Assembly: GCA_030512295.1 (NCBI GenBank)
Contig: JAULSR010000002.1
Location: forward strand, 9,548,001 to 9,612,000
Source of the DNA: Bombardia bombarda
Lineage: Eukaryota > Ascomycota > Sordariomycetes > Sordariales > Lasiosphaeriaceae
Direction of reading: 5' to 3'
DNA length: 64,000 bases
Under the pieces are notes generated by a model. That model did not search any database, was not told the DNA's origin, and saw nothing but the letters and a program-made list of their open reading frames with translations. A program made the position numbers and the translations under genes. How positions within the stretch are numbered: the first letter of the stretch is position 1; each line of letters starts with the position of its first letter. Positions 33,273-45,324 of the stretch are shown here, piece by piece.

Positions 33273-33310
33273 CGCTGTTAGTGAACCTTATTTTTAATAT
33301 GGCGAATTCC
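33273..33310 (+). repeat. Short dispersed repeat, partial copy 3
   Basis: CGCTGTTAGTGAAC and TTATTTTTAA match the first ~30 bp of copies 1 and 2, after which similarity ends. Confidence 0.45.
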
Positions 33311-33878
33311 ATCGCTCTACATGCCCCAGTAACAGACAAAGAGTAGTGGTACTTTGGCGAGACATTTTGGGCGGCACAGCCAGATGATCTATATCTTTTC
33401 TAGCCATAATTGGCAGGAGCAAGATGAGAGTTTCCCCTCTTTTCGTCGCTGCGTTACCGCCCTATTCTTGGTCTCTATGGCCACATCGTCCAACAATAGC
33501 AAGAAGTCACATCAGTGCAACTCTCATGAGCCCTTGTTTGACCCCTATTCCATTCGACCAGACCAGATAGGTGATCCACATGTTGTTTGTATTTGTTGTC
33601 GAGAATTCGTGATAGCGACGGGCTGAAGTGAAGACAGAGGCAAGAGTAGTGTGGTCTCTTGCCTGCCGCGTTCCCCCTTGTCATGTACATGCAGACCTGA
33701 AAAGGGCATGGTGCTACCGGGGACATGGTTAGACATAATTTAGGGTGCCAATTCCCCGCGCAGCCACCTGACTTGGAGGAACATACCCCAACCTCCCCGC
33801 TTGCCTCCTAGTGTATGTATCTCAGCCGCTGAGGTTTCATTTGATTATATCCGACCCAGCCCGTCCGCTCATTTCCAA

Positions 33879-33911
33879 TTCACCTCACCTCACCTCACCT
33901 CACCTCACCTC
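33879..33911 (+). repeat. CACCT pentanucleotide microsatellite
   Basis: Six tandem CACCT units in the leader/promoter region of the SDR gene. Confidence 0.9.
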
Positions 33912-34041
33912 GCGTTAATCCACTAAACATCACCTCTCCTGTCATCTTACCTCGCGTGCTATCAACAACCTTCAATTGCACCCCATATATCCCTTTCATC
34001 ACATCAACAGTAACAAAAAGACAATAGAAAAAGAAGAAAAG

Positions 34042-35200
34042 ATGATCGAATATCTCAAAAGATACGACCAAATCTGGCCGCCCGCCCCAACCTTCACCGA
34101 GACCTCCCTCCCCGCCTCCCTCGCCGACAAAGTCTACCTCATAACCGGCTCCAACTCAGGCGTCGGCCTCTCCCTCGCCACCATCCTCTACTCCAAACAC
34201 GCCAAGGTCTGGATCGCAGCGCGCTCCGAGACCAAAGCCCAGGCCGCCATCGAGCTCATCCGCGAGACGCACCCGTCCTCCACCGGCTCCCTGCACTACC
34301 TCAAGCTCGAGCTCGACGACCTGCCCGCCGTGGCCCGCGCCGCCCGCGAGCTGCTCGCCCGCGAAATCCGCCTCGACGTGCTCTTCAACAATGCCGGCGT
34401 CATGCACGTCCCCCAGGGCAGCGTCACCAAGCAGGGCTACGAGCTGCACCTCGGCACCAACAATCTCGGCCACTGGCTCTTTACCGACATGGTGACGCCC
34501 CTGTTGGTGAGGACAGCGGCCAACACGAACCAGGCTGGGAGCGTGAGGGTCGTGTGGCTGAGCAGTTTGTATAGCTACAGTGCACCCCGGGGGGGCATGG
34601 TCTTTGACGATCTGGAGTACAAGAAGCGGAACGCGGGCAAGTATGAAAAGTACAGCGTGAGCAAGGCGGGCGCCTGGTACGAGGCGAGTGTGTATGCGAG
34701 ACGGCACAAGGAGGATGGCATTGTGAGCGTCGTGAGTTTTTCCCTTTGGTCTTGACAACAACAACAACAACAACCTAACGTGAAACAAGGCCGTGAACCC
34801 GGGCAATCTCCGCACCGACCTCCTCCGCCATTACCCCGCCTGGCAGAGGTGGCTCGCCAACACCCTACTCCTCAACCCCATCATCAAGGGCGCCTACAGC
34901 GAGCTCTTTGCCGGTCTGTCGCCCGAGATTACTCTAGAGAAGACCGGGGCGTGGAGTAAGTGGCAGCTTCATAATAACTCATACCTTGCGCTCCATTTCT
35001 CGCCAAATTCACTCATCTGCGTTACTGATCAGAGCGATATGAAAACAGTCATCCCCTGGGGCAGATTTGGCAAGGTGCGCCCTGACTTGGAGCGTGGTGC
35101 CCTGCCGGCATCTGATGACCTGCCTGGCTCGGGGCTGGCAGACAGGTGGGTCGAGTGGGAGGAGCAGCAGGTCAGCAGTTACAAACTGCCCCCTCAGTGA
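34042..35200 (+). CDS. Short-chain dehydrogenase/reductase (SDR)
   Basis: Three exons (34042-34731, 34790-34955, 35049-35200) give 335 aa. The cofactor motif TGSNSGVG is at residues 35-42, NNAG at 116-119, the catalytic Ser in WLSSLYSY (about 174) and YSVSK with Tyr204/Lys208. The NPGNLRTDL loop follows the first splice junction, and the third exon restores the usual IIPWGRFGK end. It is a classical-type NAD(P)-dependent oxidoreductase of the fungal WW-domain-oxidoreductase/retinol-dehydrogenase-like group; substrate unknown. The second intron (34956-35048, 93 bp) has no stop and is a multiple of three, so a retained form would add 31 residues; the spliced form fits the family better. Confidence 0.9.
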
Positions 35201-35469
35201 GAGTGGGCTTGTAGTTCAAGTATGTCAAAATGCTAGGCGGCTGTGATTTTTTTGCGGTAGGTATTGTTCGTATAGCGGGGAAAGTGTCATCACTGACTGG
35301 GTGCGTGTATATATTGTGACTCTATAATATTCTCTATCGTGGCGAGATCATCAAAAACATTGCCCTATCTGACAGGCTTGTTTCGGTTAGCACTTTCAAC
35401 GAAGCTTTATTTTCCTTGCCAGCTTTCATCTTTCGACAGCACTGCAGGGCTTAGATCTAGAGGCGAAGA

Positions 35470-38387
35470 TTATTTCCCCCGGAATTGACTTCTCATCACC
35501 TCCATAAGCTCCTCATTTGTTAAATCCCTATCACTCAGATCGGGTAAACGTGATGGCCCACTAGCAGTACTGGTGCTATCGGGATTTTTCTGCACAGCAG
35601 GTTTCGAAGAGGAATCTGCATCAGAATCCCAATCTGAGTGATCGCATTCAGATGGGACATCAGAGTCCACAGTCTCGGTTATTTTCGGCTGGAATCCGAC
35701 ACCTTCTTTGGGATTGTGTGGCAGTCTCTTAGTGTTACCACTGGACTCTTGTCGCCTACGGAGCCCCGCGATGCGATTTGTGTACTTCATGAGCTATTTG
35801 GGGTTTATTAAATATTAACATCCAAGAACAATGCAGTAGGAAAGAGAATAAGGCGTCGAAAGGTATGTGGTGTTACTTACGGTGTCGCTGAGATCTTCGC
35901 GATCCTTCGATGCTGGCGTTATCTGAAGGGCACGCCGGACTAAGTCAGAAGCGTCTGAGTACGCTTTTATTGCGCTATCAAGATCTTGGCTAGCACCCAG
36001 CTGAACGGACTGGTTAACCATTCTGAAAGCCTTTGACAACATGCCTTTTCGAAACTCAGGGCTTGTTGAGTCATCTGGTTCGTCTTCGCGTTCGTTTCTG
36101 CTTCGATGAATCGTGCTATTGTCTTGCTGCTGGCTGGTAGAACTCTTTAACTCCCCAACGCCCTGGGGCGCGGGTCTGACGGGAGGGCGAAACTCCTCAG
36201 AAAGCTCAAAGCCCGGTTCAAGTGGACGTCCAAAGTACTCAAGTAACTCTTCCAGCGTCGCGTCCGCTGCTGGCGGGGATGGGTGTGATATTGGTGTGGT
36301 AGCTGCAGCCCTTGGTTGTGGCATATACTGGTTGTGTAAAGGTTCAAATAGAGTGTACGGGTTAGTTAAATGTTCAGAAAGCTGGCTCGGACTAAACCGA
36401 GCAGCATATAACCGAACGTTTTCAGGCCGTGGCTGTGATTGGGACGATGATGCGTTGGTAGCAGGTTCCACGCCATAGTAGGATGCCTCAGTATCTTGAT
36501 TATCAAAAGTGGCAATTCGAGGAACAATTCCAGTCTCTTTCCTAGAGAAGGTTGGGATGGGTGGAAGTGCTCCAATATCTGTTATAGAACGACCTGAACC
36601 GCTCCGAGCCGGTATATTGGAGTCTTGCGTCTTAATATCGTGGGCGAACAGAGCTGGAACGTTGCTGATTCTTGTTTCATCTCCGTCCGCGTCAGAGGCA
36701 GGTATATCATCGGAGGTCGGTGTCGGCATATCGTCCACCAATGGTAGATCGTCAGACACCAGTATACCGTCAGATAATGAGCCGGCAAGTGAAGACCTGG
36801 ATGAGCCTTCGTCTTCAGTAGTACGAGGAAGAGCAAAAATGGCAAGTTGCTCCTGATGAGATGCGACATGTCTCTTGAACAGACTCGTACTGACGCGAAC
36901 ATTTTCATTATGTGCGTTCTTCCCGGACCTTGTCCTACCGCCGGTCCAGTCGTCGCAAAAGGGACAATCTTGAACACTGAACCCGGCGATAGGTTTTCTA
37001 CCGCCGTCTTGCAGCATAAGTAACTGCTCGTTGCTGAACTTTCCGTGGCTTTCGAGAATATGTGCGCGTAGATCAGACGATGCAAAAGGGCCCTTATTAC
37101 ATAGGGAGCATTTATAGTGTGCTCTGTGGTGTATCAGCTCGTGGTCAAACCACGAGTTGCGGTCACCAAAAAGCTCCGAGTCACACGCCTCCCCTCCAAG
37201 GGTACAGACGTATGCTTTCAGATCACGGTAGGCGTGGATTCTATGGCACGCATGACCGGTATTAGTCATTGTATTAACCCCGGAGCTGCATGTAAACTCA
37301 CCTCCATTGTGTCTCCAGCTTGAAAGACTGAAACATGAAACAAATCGGACATTCAAATGGTGTGCTGTCCGGCGTCAAATCGGCCAAGCGAGGAAGCTTA
37401 AGGGCCCCCGGCGTGCTATTACCACTTGCGCTCGTTGATGTACTGCGGGTATGAACATCTTCGCTTTCAAGAGCTTCCTCAGCAAAGGTATTGGTTCTCA
37501 GGGTCATCATAAAGTTGGAGCGAGGCTCAAAAGTGGTTGCCTTGCTTGACAAGCGTGCTGTTGCACCTCCATCCCTGTCGTCGTCGTCGTCGTCTGTTTC
37601 GTCGGCTGCCAGTCGAGATTTATGGTCTCGGCAATACTTGATGAACTGTCTTCGTTTGGCAATCGCACTGCCAAGCCGCACTGCTAGCGATCCATCCCCG
37701 ACTTTTGGGTACTTGTGTTTTACATGTTCGATGTCGAAGGAGGCTGGGAAGATAAGATTCGAAGCTCTAAGTGCGCGCTTGAATCTGTCGCGCGGTGCTG
37801 CCTTCCTCACGAGCATTCCGACCCTGAACAGAGATGTTATACAGGCCTTGATGACCTCGAGGATAGAATGCGCCTCATCTGAAGGCCGGTCTCGAGCATT
37901 AGGTTCATTTTGGGACTCGGTTTGTGGGGCAGTCTCGCTGGGTTCGAGGTCGAATTCTGATCCAAAGTCGGAGCTTGAAGTCATATCTCGGTTTGGTCGT
38001 ATGCCTTGGGTGATATCCGTGACTGTGTGTCCTTGGTGAGACTAGACTCTGACTGGACACTTCTTACGGCGGTGAAGGCTCACCATCCTGAATAGCTTCC
38101 AGCATGTCCTGCAGTTCTTCACATATGTACTCTCGCAGGTCAGGCGCTTCCGACAGGCGATAGTCGAGAGATAGTCTCGACGTTGGCCTGCGCAGGGCGC
38201 CAAGGTTGCCAGCCCAAAGAGCAAATCTTTCGAAGGCATCTGCAACCAATGTTGAAGCTAGAGGAGGCTTGTCCGCTGTCTTGATGTGAACTATGAGTTC
38301 TGAAAAACGCTGTCGGACTTGGCGCGTCGTCTCTGAAATCGTCGCCACCCTCTCCTCTTCCTCCGAGGCGTCGTCGGAGTGAGCCAT
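35470..38387 (-). CDS. C2H2-like zinc-finger protein of the fungal accessory type
   Basis: Four exons (38084-38387, 37302-37986, 35881-37240, 35470-35793) join in frame to give 890 aa. The N-terminus (about 1-100, FERFALWAGNLGAL ... LSLDYRLSEAPDLREYICEEL) is the helical region that precedes zinc fingers in many fungal proteins. Residues about 318-470 carry the finger block: CPICFMFQSFK, then YVCTLGGEACDSELFGDR with WFDHEL-x-H, then CSLCNKGPFASSDLRAHILESH, then CPFCDDW with a later H-x3-H (KRHVASH). The remainder is low-complexity and acidic/Ser-rich. Such proteins are common, often polymorphic, in Pezizomycotina and sit near NLR-like or DUF7580 genes; their role is unknown. It is divergent from the next gene, 328 bp apart. 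Confidence 0.85.
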
Positions 38388-38715
38388 GGCGCACGTTCCT
38401 GCACGGGAATGAAGCAGTTCGCTGGAAATGAAGAGAATGAAGATTGTTGGTGATGCAGATTGAAGGAAGAAGCTGCCCCGCCTCAGGCCCCAGCTTTCTC
38501 ATGCAGCTTACCAACAGGAAGGAAGGAGGCTTGGAAGTTGGAGGCCACCCCTGATGTGGGATGTGGTGCGGGTGCGGGGTTGCCTCAACACGAGTTGCTC
38601 CTGCCTCATTTTCATCTCGACATCTCGACTTCTCTCACTCAGCTCCACCAACTCGGCTGTCGCTCCTTCCCGAACCTCTCTGCACATCAGCAAGTCCAAA
38701 CTCAAAAACCCCACC
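38388..38715. promoter_or_regulatory. Shared divergent promoter (zinc-finger gene / DUF7580 gene)
   Basis: Only 328 bp separate the two start codons (38387 minus, 38716 plus), so the two genes probably share regulatory DNA. The right half is CT-rich, running up to the CCACCATGTCG start of the DUF7580 gene. No specific factor site can be claimed. Confidence 0.5.
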
Positions 38716-40780
38716 ATGTCGGGGTTTGAGATTGCTGGTGCCGCCCTTGGTGCTTTCCCCCTCGCCATCCACGCCCTCGACCAGTACCGCGAGGTGGCCG
38801 CGCGCCTGGGACTGTTCTTCAAGATCCGACTCGAGTACAAGAAGTGCCGGGACGATGTACACTTCCACCAGCTCACCTTCTCCAGACATCTGAGACAACT
38901 ACTTCTACCGCTTGTAGCCGACGACGCCACAATTGCAGACCTGCTCTCGGATCCAGGTGGACAGAAATGGAAAGACCCAAAAATTGCCGAGCTGCTCGAA
39001 ACACGCCTTCAGGAATCCTATGGTCTGTATCTTGAATACATCAAGGGCATACGCCAAGTCATGGACGAGATCAACCGAGAGCTGGCAGTCGATACTGGTT
39101 CCGTCCAAGAGAAGCTCGCCTCCCCATCCCTGGTAGGCCAACTCACCGCTGCACTGCATCGACCCCTCAGGGCACGACACCATAATAAGCCTGCTGCTAA
39201 CATGATGCCCTCGTCTGATTAAAAGACAAAAAGCGTGAGCAGCAACGCTAGTCGCCTCAAGGCAGCTATTGGGAATAAGGAGGGTCGCGCATTCCAGCTC
39301 TACAGGGTCAAGTTCAGCAACGGGGAGACAGTTCGGAAACGACTTTTTGGAGAGCTCCAGGAGTACAACGACAAGCTCGAGAGGCTCTTGGATTCGAGCG
39401 ACAGTGAGACACGCCTCGTAACCCAGAGGAAAGCACTAGCCGAAGGAGTTGCCATCGAAGCCGCCATCTGCAGTTTCTGGATCCATGCTAGGAGGCTGTT
39501 CAAGGTCCTCACCTCCGCATTGGATTGCCCGGGTCCATGTCAGGATCATGGTGCAAACCTCGTCCTACAGCATCGGACAAGCAAGAAGCCCGAATTTCAG
39601 GTCACGTTCACCAAGGCCGCCAATCTTGCTGTCAGCTCCCCAAATCCAATCCTTCAATGGGAGATTCAAAGGACCAAAATACTGGAAAGTGATGAGGAGA
39701 CGGCGGCGGCAGAAATGTTTAAGGAGAGCGTCAGCATTTTGGAGGACCTTCCTCGCTCTGTACCACTCCATAGACAGCCGCGCCAGATAAAGTCGTCTTT
39801 TGCAACAAAAAAAGAGTCGAACACCACCGGCACCAGCACCAGTAGGAGTACAGCAACTGTTGTGGAAGTAAAAACGAGGTGAGAATTCCTTAGCCTGCTC
39901 AACCAGCAGCAGTACTGATCTTCTCGATCCAAGAGCTCCTCACGCCGTCACACTTGCTGGTATACATCAGACAATGGGCTCAACACCCAAGCCTAACCTC
40001 GCCCATATCTCTAACCTCTGCGCCGACCTCAGCCAGCATCAAACATGGGCCCAGGGATCTTGCTGCGGCTACCTCCTCGAGGCCAAATCTAAGCGTCGCT
40101 ACTATGTACATCCCATTTCGCGACAACACACTACCACCCAGCCATCTGTGACCCTCGACCAGATTCTACGTGGTGGTGTTTCTCTCCCGCGGCTATCGCG
40201 CACACAACGTTACAACATCGCCCTAACCTTGGCGTCGTCGTTTTTGCAGCTTCTCGGCTCGCCCTGGCTCCCAACCGCCGCCTTCCACCGAACCGACATC
40301 CTCTTCATCAAAGACAAACCAGAATACACTAGTGGATTTGGACAGGGCTTGGATAATGTCCTCCGACTAGACCAGCCTCTTGTTCATCGTCAGCTATGGC
40401 CAGTTGATTCTCACGTGAGCAAAGACGGCACAGAGGACGAAGGGGATTTCAGATTCGCAGATTCACTGGATCAGCTGGGCATTATGCTGTTGGAGCTGTG
40501 TTTTGGCAACGGCGTGCTAGCAGACCAACCGTACAGGCAGCGGTGGCCGGCAGGCGCAAACGCAACCGAGAAGGCCGTCTTCGACGTCATGGCTGCCCGC
40601 GACTGGCAGTGTCGTGTGAACGAGGAAGCCGGGCCAGACTATGCCGAAGCTGTGGCTTGGTGTCTGGGCGGAAATCGTAGTAGTGGGCTGGACTGGTGGA
40701 GAAGGGATATGCTCAGCCGTGTGATACAACCCCTACAGAGGTGTAGGGACTATTTGACCGCAGGGATGAGAAACGAGTGA
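38716..40780 (+). CDS. DUF7580-type fungal accessory protein
   Basis: Three exons (38716-39132, 39226-39878, 39934-40780) give 638 aa. The introns (93 and 55 bp) are GTAGGC...AAAG, which removes the in-frame TAA at 39220, and GTGAGA...CAAG. The N-terminus (MSGFEIAGAALGAFPLAIHA, then a helical region with LLLPLVADD and WKDPKIAELLETRLQESYGLYLEYI) is the characteristic start of these proteins. The C-terminus (LPRLSRTQRYNIALTLASSFLQLLGSPWL ... LDQLGIMLLELCFG) is the DUF7580 domain, a degenerate protein-kinase-like fold that retains no kinase catalytic motifs. In fungi such genes are abundant and tied by inference to prion/NLR-type signalling; no function is proven. The first intron is the weakest part of the model. 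Confidence 0.83.
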
Positions 40781-41132
40781 GCCGTATTTTGCCGGCATTC
40801 AACATACTGCTCAATGTAGGTAGGCGGGGATGGATGCGTCACACTTCATATCCGTCCGTCTTCTGATAAATATCCAGACCCAGAGTGTGCATCAAAAAAG
40901 ATAAGTATTGGTGAGTCCAACTGTGATTTATTCCAATTCCATTTCACCGCTGCAAAACTCAAAACCAGACCCATTCAAAGCTGTATCCCAAAAAGTCCAT
41001 CCAACCAACTACATTACATACCTACCTATCCAGTCGCGCATTTCCATATCAGTACAAACACCGTCATTACTAGCACATATCCACACATATTCTTCCCAAC
41101 TACATGTGGTGTAACTAATGCACGAACCATAA
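40781..41132. other. Convergent 3' flanks
   Basis: Spacer between the DUF7580 gene and the permease. Nothing is recognised. Confidence 0.45.
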
Positions 41133-42797
41133 TTAAAGCCAGTTCCAGAACTTCTCCCACAGATTCTTGGGCACCTTCTCCTCCCATACCTCGCCCTCAT
41201 AGTCGACACAGCCAGTTATAATGTCGATGTCCTCGACCTTGACCAGGGTCGGCAACGTTCTCCGGTAAATCAAGTGGCCAACATACATAATCACCCACAA
41301 GATCAGCGAGATGTAGGCGACAAAGAACTTGGACGTACTCCACGGCATGAAGGCGGTGAAGCCCTGCGTCAGAGTGATGAGGATGTTCCAAAACAGGCCG
41401 TACCAAGAGAACCACGGCTGCCAAAAGGCCTTGTACGGCAGAGAGTCACGGCTGATCTGGCGGTAGGCAAGGGCCTTCATGAAGCGGATGTGGGCGACGT
41501 TGATGTTGGCCCAGGTGATGAAGCCGGCGACGGCGGTGATGTTGAGGAACCAGTTGAAGACCTCAGCGGCGGAGGCGGACAAGTTGAGGAAGGCGAGCAG
41601 ACCGATGGCGGCGGTGAAGCAGACGGCGTAGATGGGCACACCGCTGGTGGTGCTGCGACCCAGGATCCTGGGGGCGGAGCCGTCGTTGGCCAGTCCGACG
41701 AGGATACGCGAGCCCGAGTAGACGTTTGAGTTGGCGGCGCTCAGGACAACGAAGAGCAAAACGGCGTTGAGGATGCCGGGCAGGTGACGGACGCCGGCAC
41801 GCTGGACGGCGATGACGAAGGGTGAGGCGGTGGCGTCCGAGGCATCAGTCAGCAGTCTCGCGTCGTCATAGGGGACGAGGATGCCGATGAAGAAGATGGT
41901 GAAGACAAAGAAGAAGAGAATACGCCAGAAAGTCTTGCGGATGGCGGCAGGCACGTTCTTGCGGGGATTCTCGGTCTCGCCGGCAGCGATACCGACGAGC
42001 TCGGTGCCCTGGTAAGAGAAACCGGCCTGGATGAGGACGGCCCAGAAGCCGACAAACTTGGCGACGGGATCAGCGGCATCGAGGATGTAGGGGGCAAAGG
42101 CGCCTGGCTCATGCCAGTAGCGGAAGCCGATGTAGCCCTCCTGGCCGGCACCGGCGTTGATGCAGATGGCGAAAATCATGAAGGCGACGACGGTGATGAC
42201 CTTGACCATGGAGAACCAAAACTCGAACTCGCCGTAGAAGCTGACGGGGAGCAGGTTGCAGATGGTGATGAAGACCCAGAAGACAGCGATGAAGATGCCG
42301 ATGTTGAGAGAGGGGTCCCAGTACTGGACGAGCAGGCCGGTGATGGTGAGCTCGAGGGCAAAAGTGATAGCCCACGAGAACCAGTAGATCCAGCCCATAG
42401 CAAAACCAGCCGAGGGGTCGATGAAGCGAGTGGCATACGAGGTGAAGGCACCCGAGATGGGGATGTAGGTGGCCATCTCGCCGAGGGCGACCATGACGGA
42501 GTAGACGATAGAGCCGACGAAGGCGTAGGCGATCAGAGAGCCGGCGGGTCCGGACGTTGCGAGCGCGGAGCCGGAACCGATGAAGAGACCTGTGCCGATG
42601 GTGCCGCCAATGGCAATCATTTGCAGGTGACGACTCTTGAGGCGACGCTGCAGCTTGGGCATGGGGATGACGATGTTGCTGTCGCCGGACTTTTCCCGAT
42701 CATCGTTGGGATTCCATCGGCCTTCACCCTCGGATGCGGAGGAGACGACATCTGGCCCGCTTCGACGGCGAGCGTCATTCTTTTCGTCCAGCGCCAT
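41133..42797 (-). CDS. Amino acid permease (APC superfamily, YAT type)
   Basis: Intronless, 554 aa, complete, with twelve hydrophobic segments. A 50-residue charged N-terminus precedes LKSRHLQMIAIGGTIGTGLF, the entry helix with the GTIGTGLF substrate-binding loop. Also seen: EMATYIPISGAFTSYATRF, the FSYQGTELVGIAAGETENPRK loop and SAANSNVYSGSR, all diagnostic of fungal general or specific amino acid permeases (Gap1/Dip5 type). It imports L-amino acids with protons at the plasma membrane; the specific substrate is not readable. The C-terminal tail ends with WEEKVPKNLWEKFWNW, as in this family, where it controls sorting. It is followed upstream by an unusually long gene-free region. Confidence 0.96.
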   Translation of the reverse strand: MALDEKNDARRRSGPDVVSSASEGEGRWNPNDDREKSGDSNIVIPMPKLQRRLKSRHLQMIAIGGTIGTGLFIGSGSALATSGPAGSLIAYAFVGSIVYSVMVALGEMATYIPISGAFTSYATRFIDPSAGFAMGWIYWFSWAITFALELTITGLLVQYWDPSLNIGIFIAVFWVFITICNLLPVSFYGEFEFWFSMVKVITVVAFMIFAICINAGAGQEGYIGFRYWHEPGAFAPYILDAADPVAKFVGFWAVLIQAGFSYQGTELVGIAAGETENPRKNVPAAIRKTFWRILFFFVFTIFFIGILVPYDDARLLTDASDATASPFVIAVQRAGVRHLPGILNAVLLFVVLSAANSNVYSGSRILVGLANDGSAPRILGRSTTSGVPIYAVCFTAAIGLLAFLNLSASAAEVFNWFLNITAVAGFITWANINVAHIRFMKALAYRQISRDSLPYKAFWQPWFSWYGLFWNILITLTQGFTAFMPWSTSKFFVAYISLILWVIMYVGHLIYRRTLPTLVKVEDIDIITGCVDYEGEVWEEKVPKNLWEKFWNWL

Positions 42798-44164
42798 CTT
42801 GACTTTGGGTCAGCTTGTGGCCAGAGGCAGTGGCAGTTGCGACGGTCTGGTCCAGTGGGAGTTCAGTTGGCGTTGGGCGGCGGTTGGTGAGGTCAGGAAG
42901 CCGGAGCAAATACGCCCATGTGATGACTGGACGGCGGCGACGACGACGGCGACAGACCGACTGCGACTTGGCTGGCTGGCTGGATGTATGCGGGAGAAGG
43001 GGCGATCACGTAAAAAGATTTTTTGTGCGCGAAATCCGGGGGAGATGGTCGGTCGCATGAGATGATGAGGAGCAGGACCCGCCCCGCTGCACGCCGAGGG
43101 GGACCGGCCCTGCTACATGTAGTTTACCAGAGATCCATTCTGTTGGGACCTTCTCTTTGCGAGACTCCATCGCGCGGTGGGGTTGCCGAGATAGCGCGTC
43201 TAGTCTGGACTGGACTGTTTGAGGGGAGATAACGGTTCATGCGAGCATTACTGCATCGTGTCAGGTAACGGTTCGGTAAGCGTGGACTGGGAGATTGTGG
43301 TTCGTCCTTGGCTGGCATGAGGTGGTATAATTTTTTCCTTCGTTGTCGCCCCTTGGTCTCGTGTTTTTGGTGTTGCAGGCTTTTTCTATGTGGTATTCTG
43401 CGCTGCTAGCAAGCTACCTACCCCTTTGCTGGCTGAGAACATGATTTGAGAAAGGAGGCTTGGCAACGTGGGGGAAGTGCGAAAAAGCAGAAAGCTTGCA
43501 ACCCTTTTCGCCCCCTCTAATCACTTGGGTCGCAGTCGAAGAAAGAAAAAAGATGTATCGCGTGTTCGCACTCCCAGAGTCTGCACGCGGCTTGCAATTA
43601 ATTGCATGTAACAGCGTGGATGCAGTCCCTCAGTTACCCCATGAGTGAGCTGCATAAAAGCCCCGGCATAACTCAACACCAAGCCACTAACCCCAAGTTT
43701 TACTGGGTCTGCCGCCAATCACGTCACTTTACATTGGGGCGTTAGCGATTATCGGCGATGGCCTACGTCATCTAAGAACGATGGTTTTGGTAGAAATCAG
43801 ATAAGAAAGAGCAAAACCCAGTGATCTTGTCTGGTCTTGTCCAGAGCGCTGGACAGTGATGCGCAAAAAGCGATAGCAATTCAATCAGGGTTCGATGGAG
43901 GCGGAGAAATGATGCAGGCGTTTGTTCACGTGCATGGTGTACCTGATTGTGTGAAAGGGGTATCCATGGATGTTTGCGCAGGAACGGATAGGGCCGGATA
44001 GATGAGGGGCGGGGTGCGGGTATTTGGGGCAATTCTGGAAGGCACAAGAATATGGAAGCTTGAGCGAGATTGGGTGTGGCTGACCAACTGACTCTATCAG
44101 TGAAAAATCATTGTTGACAAAATCAAGCAAGGGTTAGGGTTATCCTAATCATCTCCTCTCAAAT
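42798..44164. other. Long gene-free region upstream of the permease
   Basis: Nearly 1.4 kb without a supported gene. It probably includes the permease promoter and leader (nitrogen-regulated permeases often have long ones; not shown here). HGATAR GATA-factor sites cannot be singled out as meaningful by eye. Confidence 0.45.
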
Positions 44165-44246
44165 GGCGCGGTGGCAGAGTGGTCTAATGCGCAAGACTAG
44201 AAATCTTGTTCCTTCGGGAGCGTCGGTTCAAATCCGGCCCACGTCG
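44165..44246 (+). tRNA. tRNA-Ser (AGA)
   Basis: 82 nt without intron. The acceptor stem GGCGCGG/CCACGTC has one mismatch, discriminator G. The D arm is GGCAGAGTGGTCTAATGCGC-like. The anticodon stem CAAGA/TCTTG encloses CTAGAAA with anticodon AGA at 44198-44200. The long variable arm (TTCCTTCGGGAGC) is that of serine tRNA, and the T arm is GTCGG-TTCAAAT-CCGGC. T-rich tracts follow at about 44266-44282. Confidence 0.92.
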
Positions 44247-45324
44247 ATGTACTTCTTGGTGTTTCTTTTCCTTTTTCTTTTTAATATTGTTCTATTCTAT
44301 TTGTTCGCTTCACAAAATAGACGAGAATCTGACCTGTGCACGCTTCCCCAACCCATACAGCAAGCCACATTCTGGACGTAGCGCGTATATTACCTTATCG
44401 GAAGTCTATCAGAAATCACGTGCAGTCGAGTCACCAACTACCTCGCGTTTCCTCTCCCAATCTACAGGCCCCAACTCCCTGAACCCACCACGCCACATTG
44501 CAGAGAGTGAGTTCATTCGGCATCATCTTCCGTAGTACGAGCTTCAGAGGAAAAAACATGCATCCTTTCTTCCCTTTTTGTGCAGGACCAACCAATGCAC
44601 CTCGCCTTGTTCTAGATTGATTTTGAGGTCAAGTGCACTCTGTTGCCGACTTGGAAGCGCGTCAGATGATGGCGACTGACGACTCTGCCCTACGGTCGCC
44701 GACAGGGTGGTGGGCTGCCATTGGAGGCGTCTGCCTGACAATGCCTGGAAAGCCAAGGAGCCAGCCAATAACGTCTGCCTGCACTGCCACCACGGAACCG
44801 TCCTCGTGAGTCACGGCTGCCAACACCTTCAATTCGACCCAGCAGTCTGTTCCAGGCAGATCGTGTTAGCGCTTTCAATCGGGTTGGCCGCTCCTGCAGC
44901 TTCCAGTGACTCCCCTGTCAGCCCATGATGGGGCCAATCGATTCCCTGGGAGGGTGACAGCGATCAGAAACCAGCCATCGATATAAACTACCATGCAAGT
45001 CCACTGTTCGCCGATGCTGGGAGAAGGTACTCGGTCAGTCGATTCTGGACTTTGCAGCCCGCGTGTGCAGTTTGAACACATCATCGGTGAATACTGCCCA
45101 GCTTTGCACGGCACGCTGCATGCATTGCTAGCGCCTTTTTCTTTACAATTGATCTTGTACGCAAGGGCGTAGATGCTCATTGTTGAGCTTGTTCCAACTC
45201 TTCACAGCGAATTTCCAAGCAAATCCCCGTTTCTAGGCAACAACACAATTGTGTGCTCCGTCTTTTCCATTCTTCCATTTTCTGATCCAAAAACTCACAA
45301 GTGGGGAAAGCGAATATAAAAATC
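44247..45324. other. Intergenic, no supported gene
   Basis: 3' flank of the tRNA, then mixed sequence with short open stretches lacking motifs. Confidence 0.45.

Larger units (their letters stand above)
33094..34041. other. Divergent promoter region between hydrolase and SDR genes
   Basis: It contains a partial repeat copy at 33273-33310 and a CACCT microsatellite at about 33879-33911. A 90-codon open stretch at 33354-33626 has a Cys-Ile-Cys-Cys end but no recognised family, and is not called. Confidence 0.45.

Noticed and set aside
44129..44145. TTAGGG-like units (GGGTTAGGGTT)
   Set aside because: Fewer than two full telomere units; not a telomeric or interstitial array.
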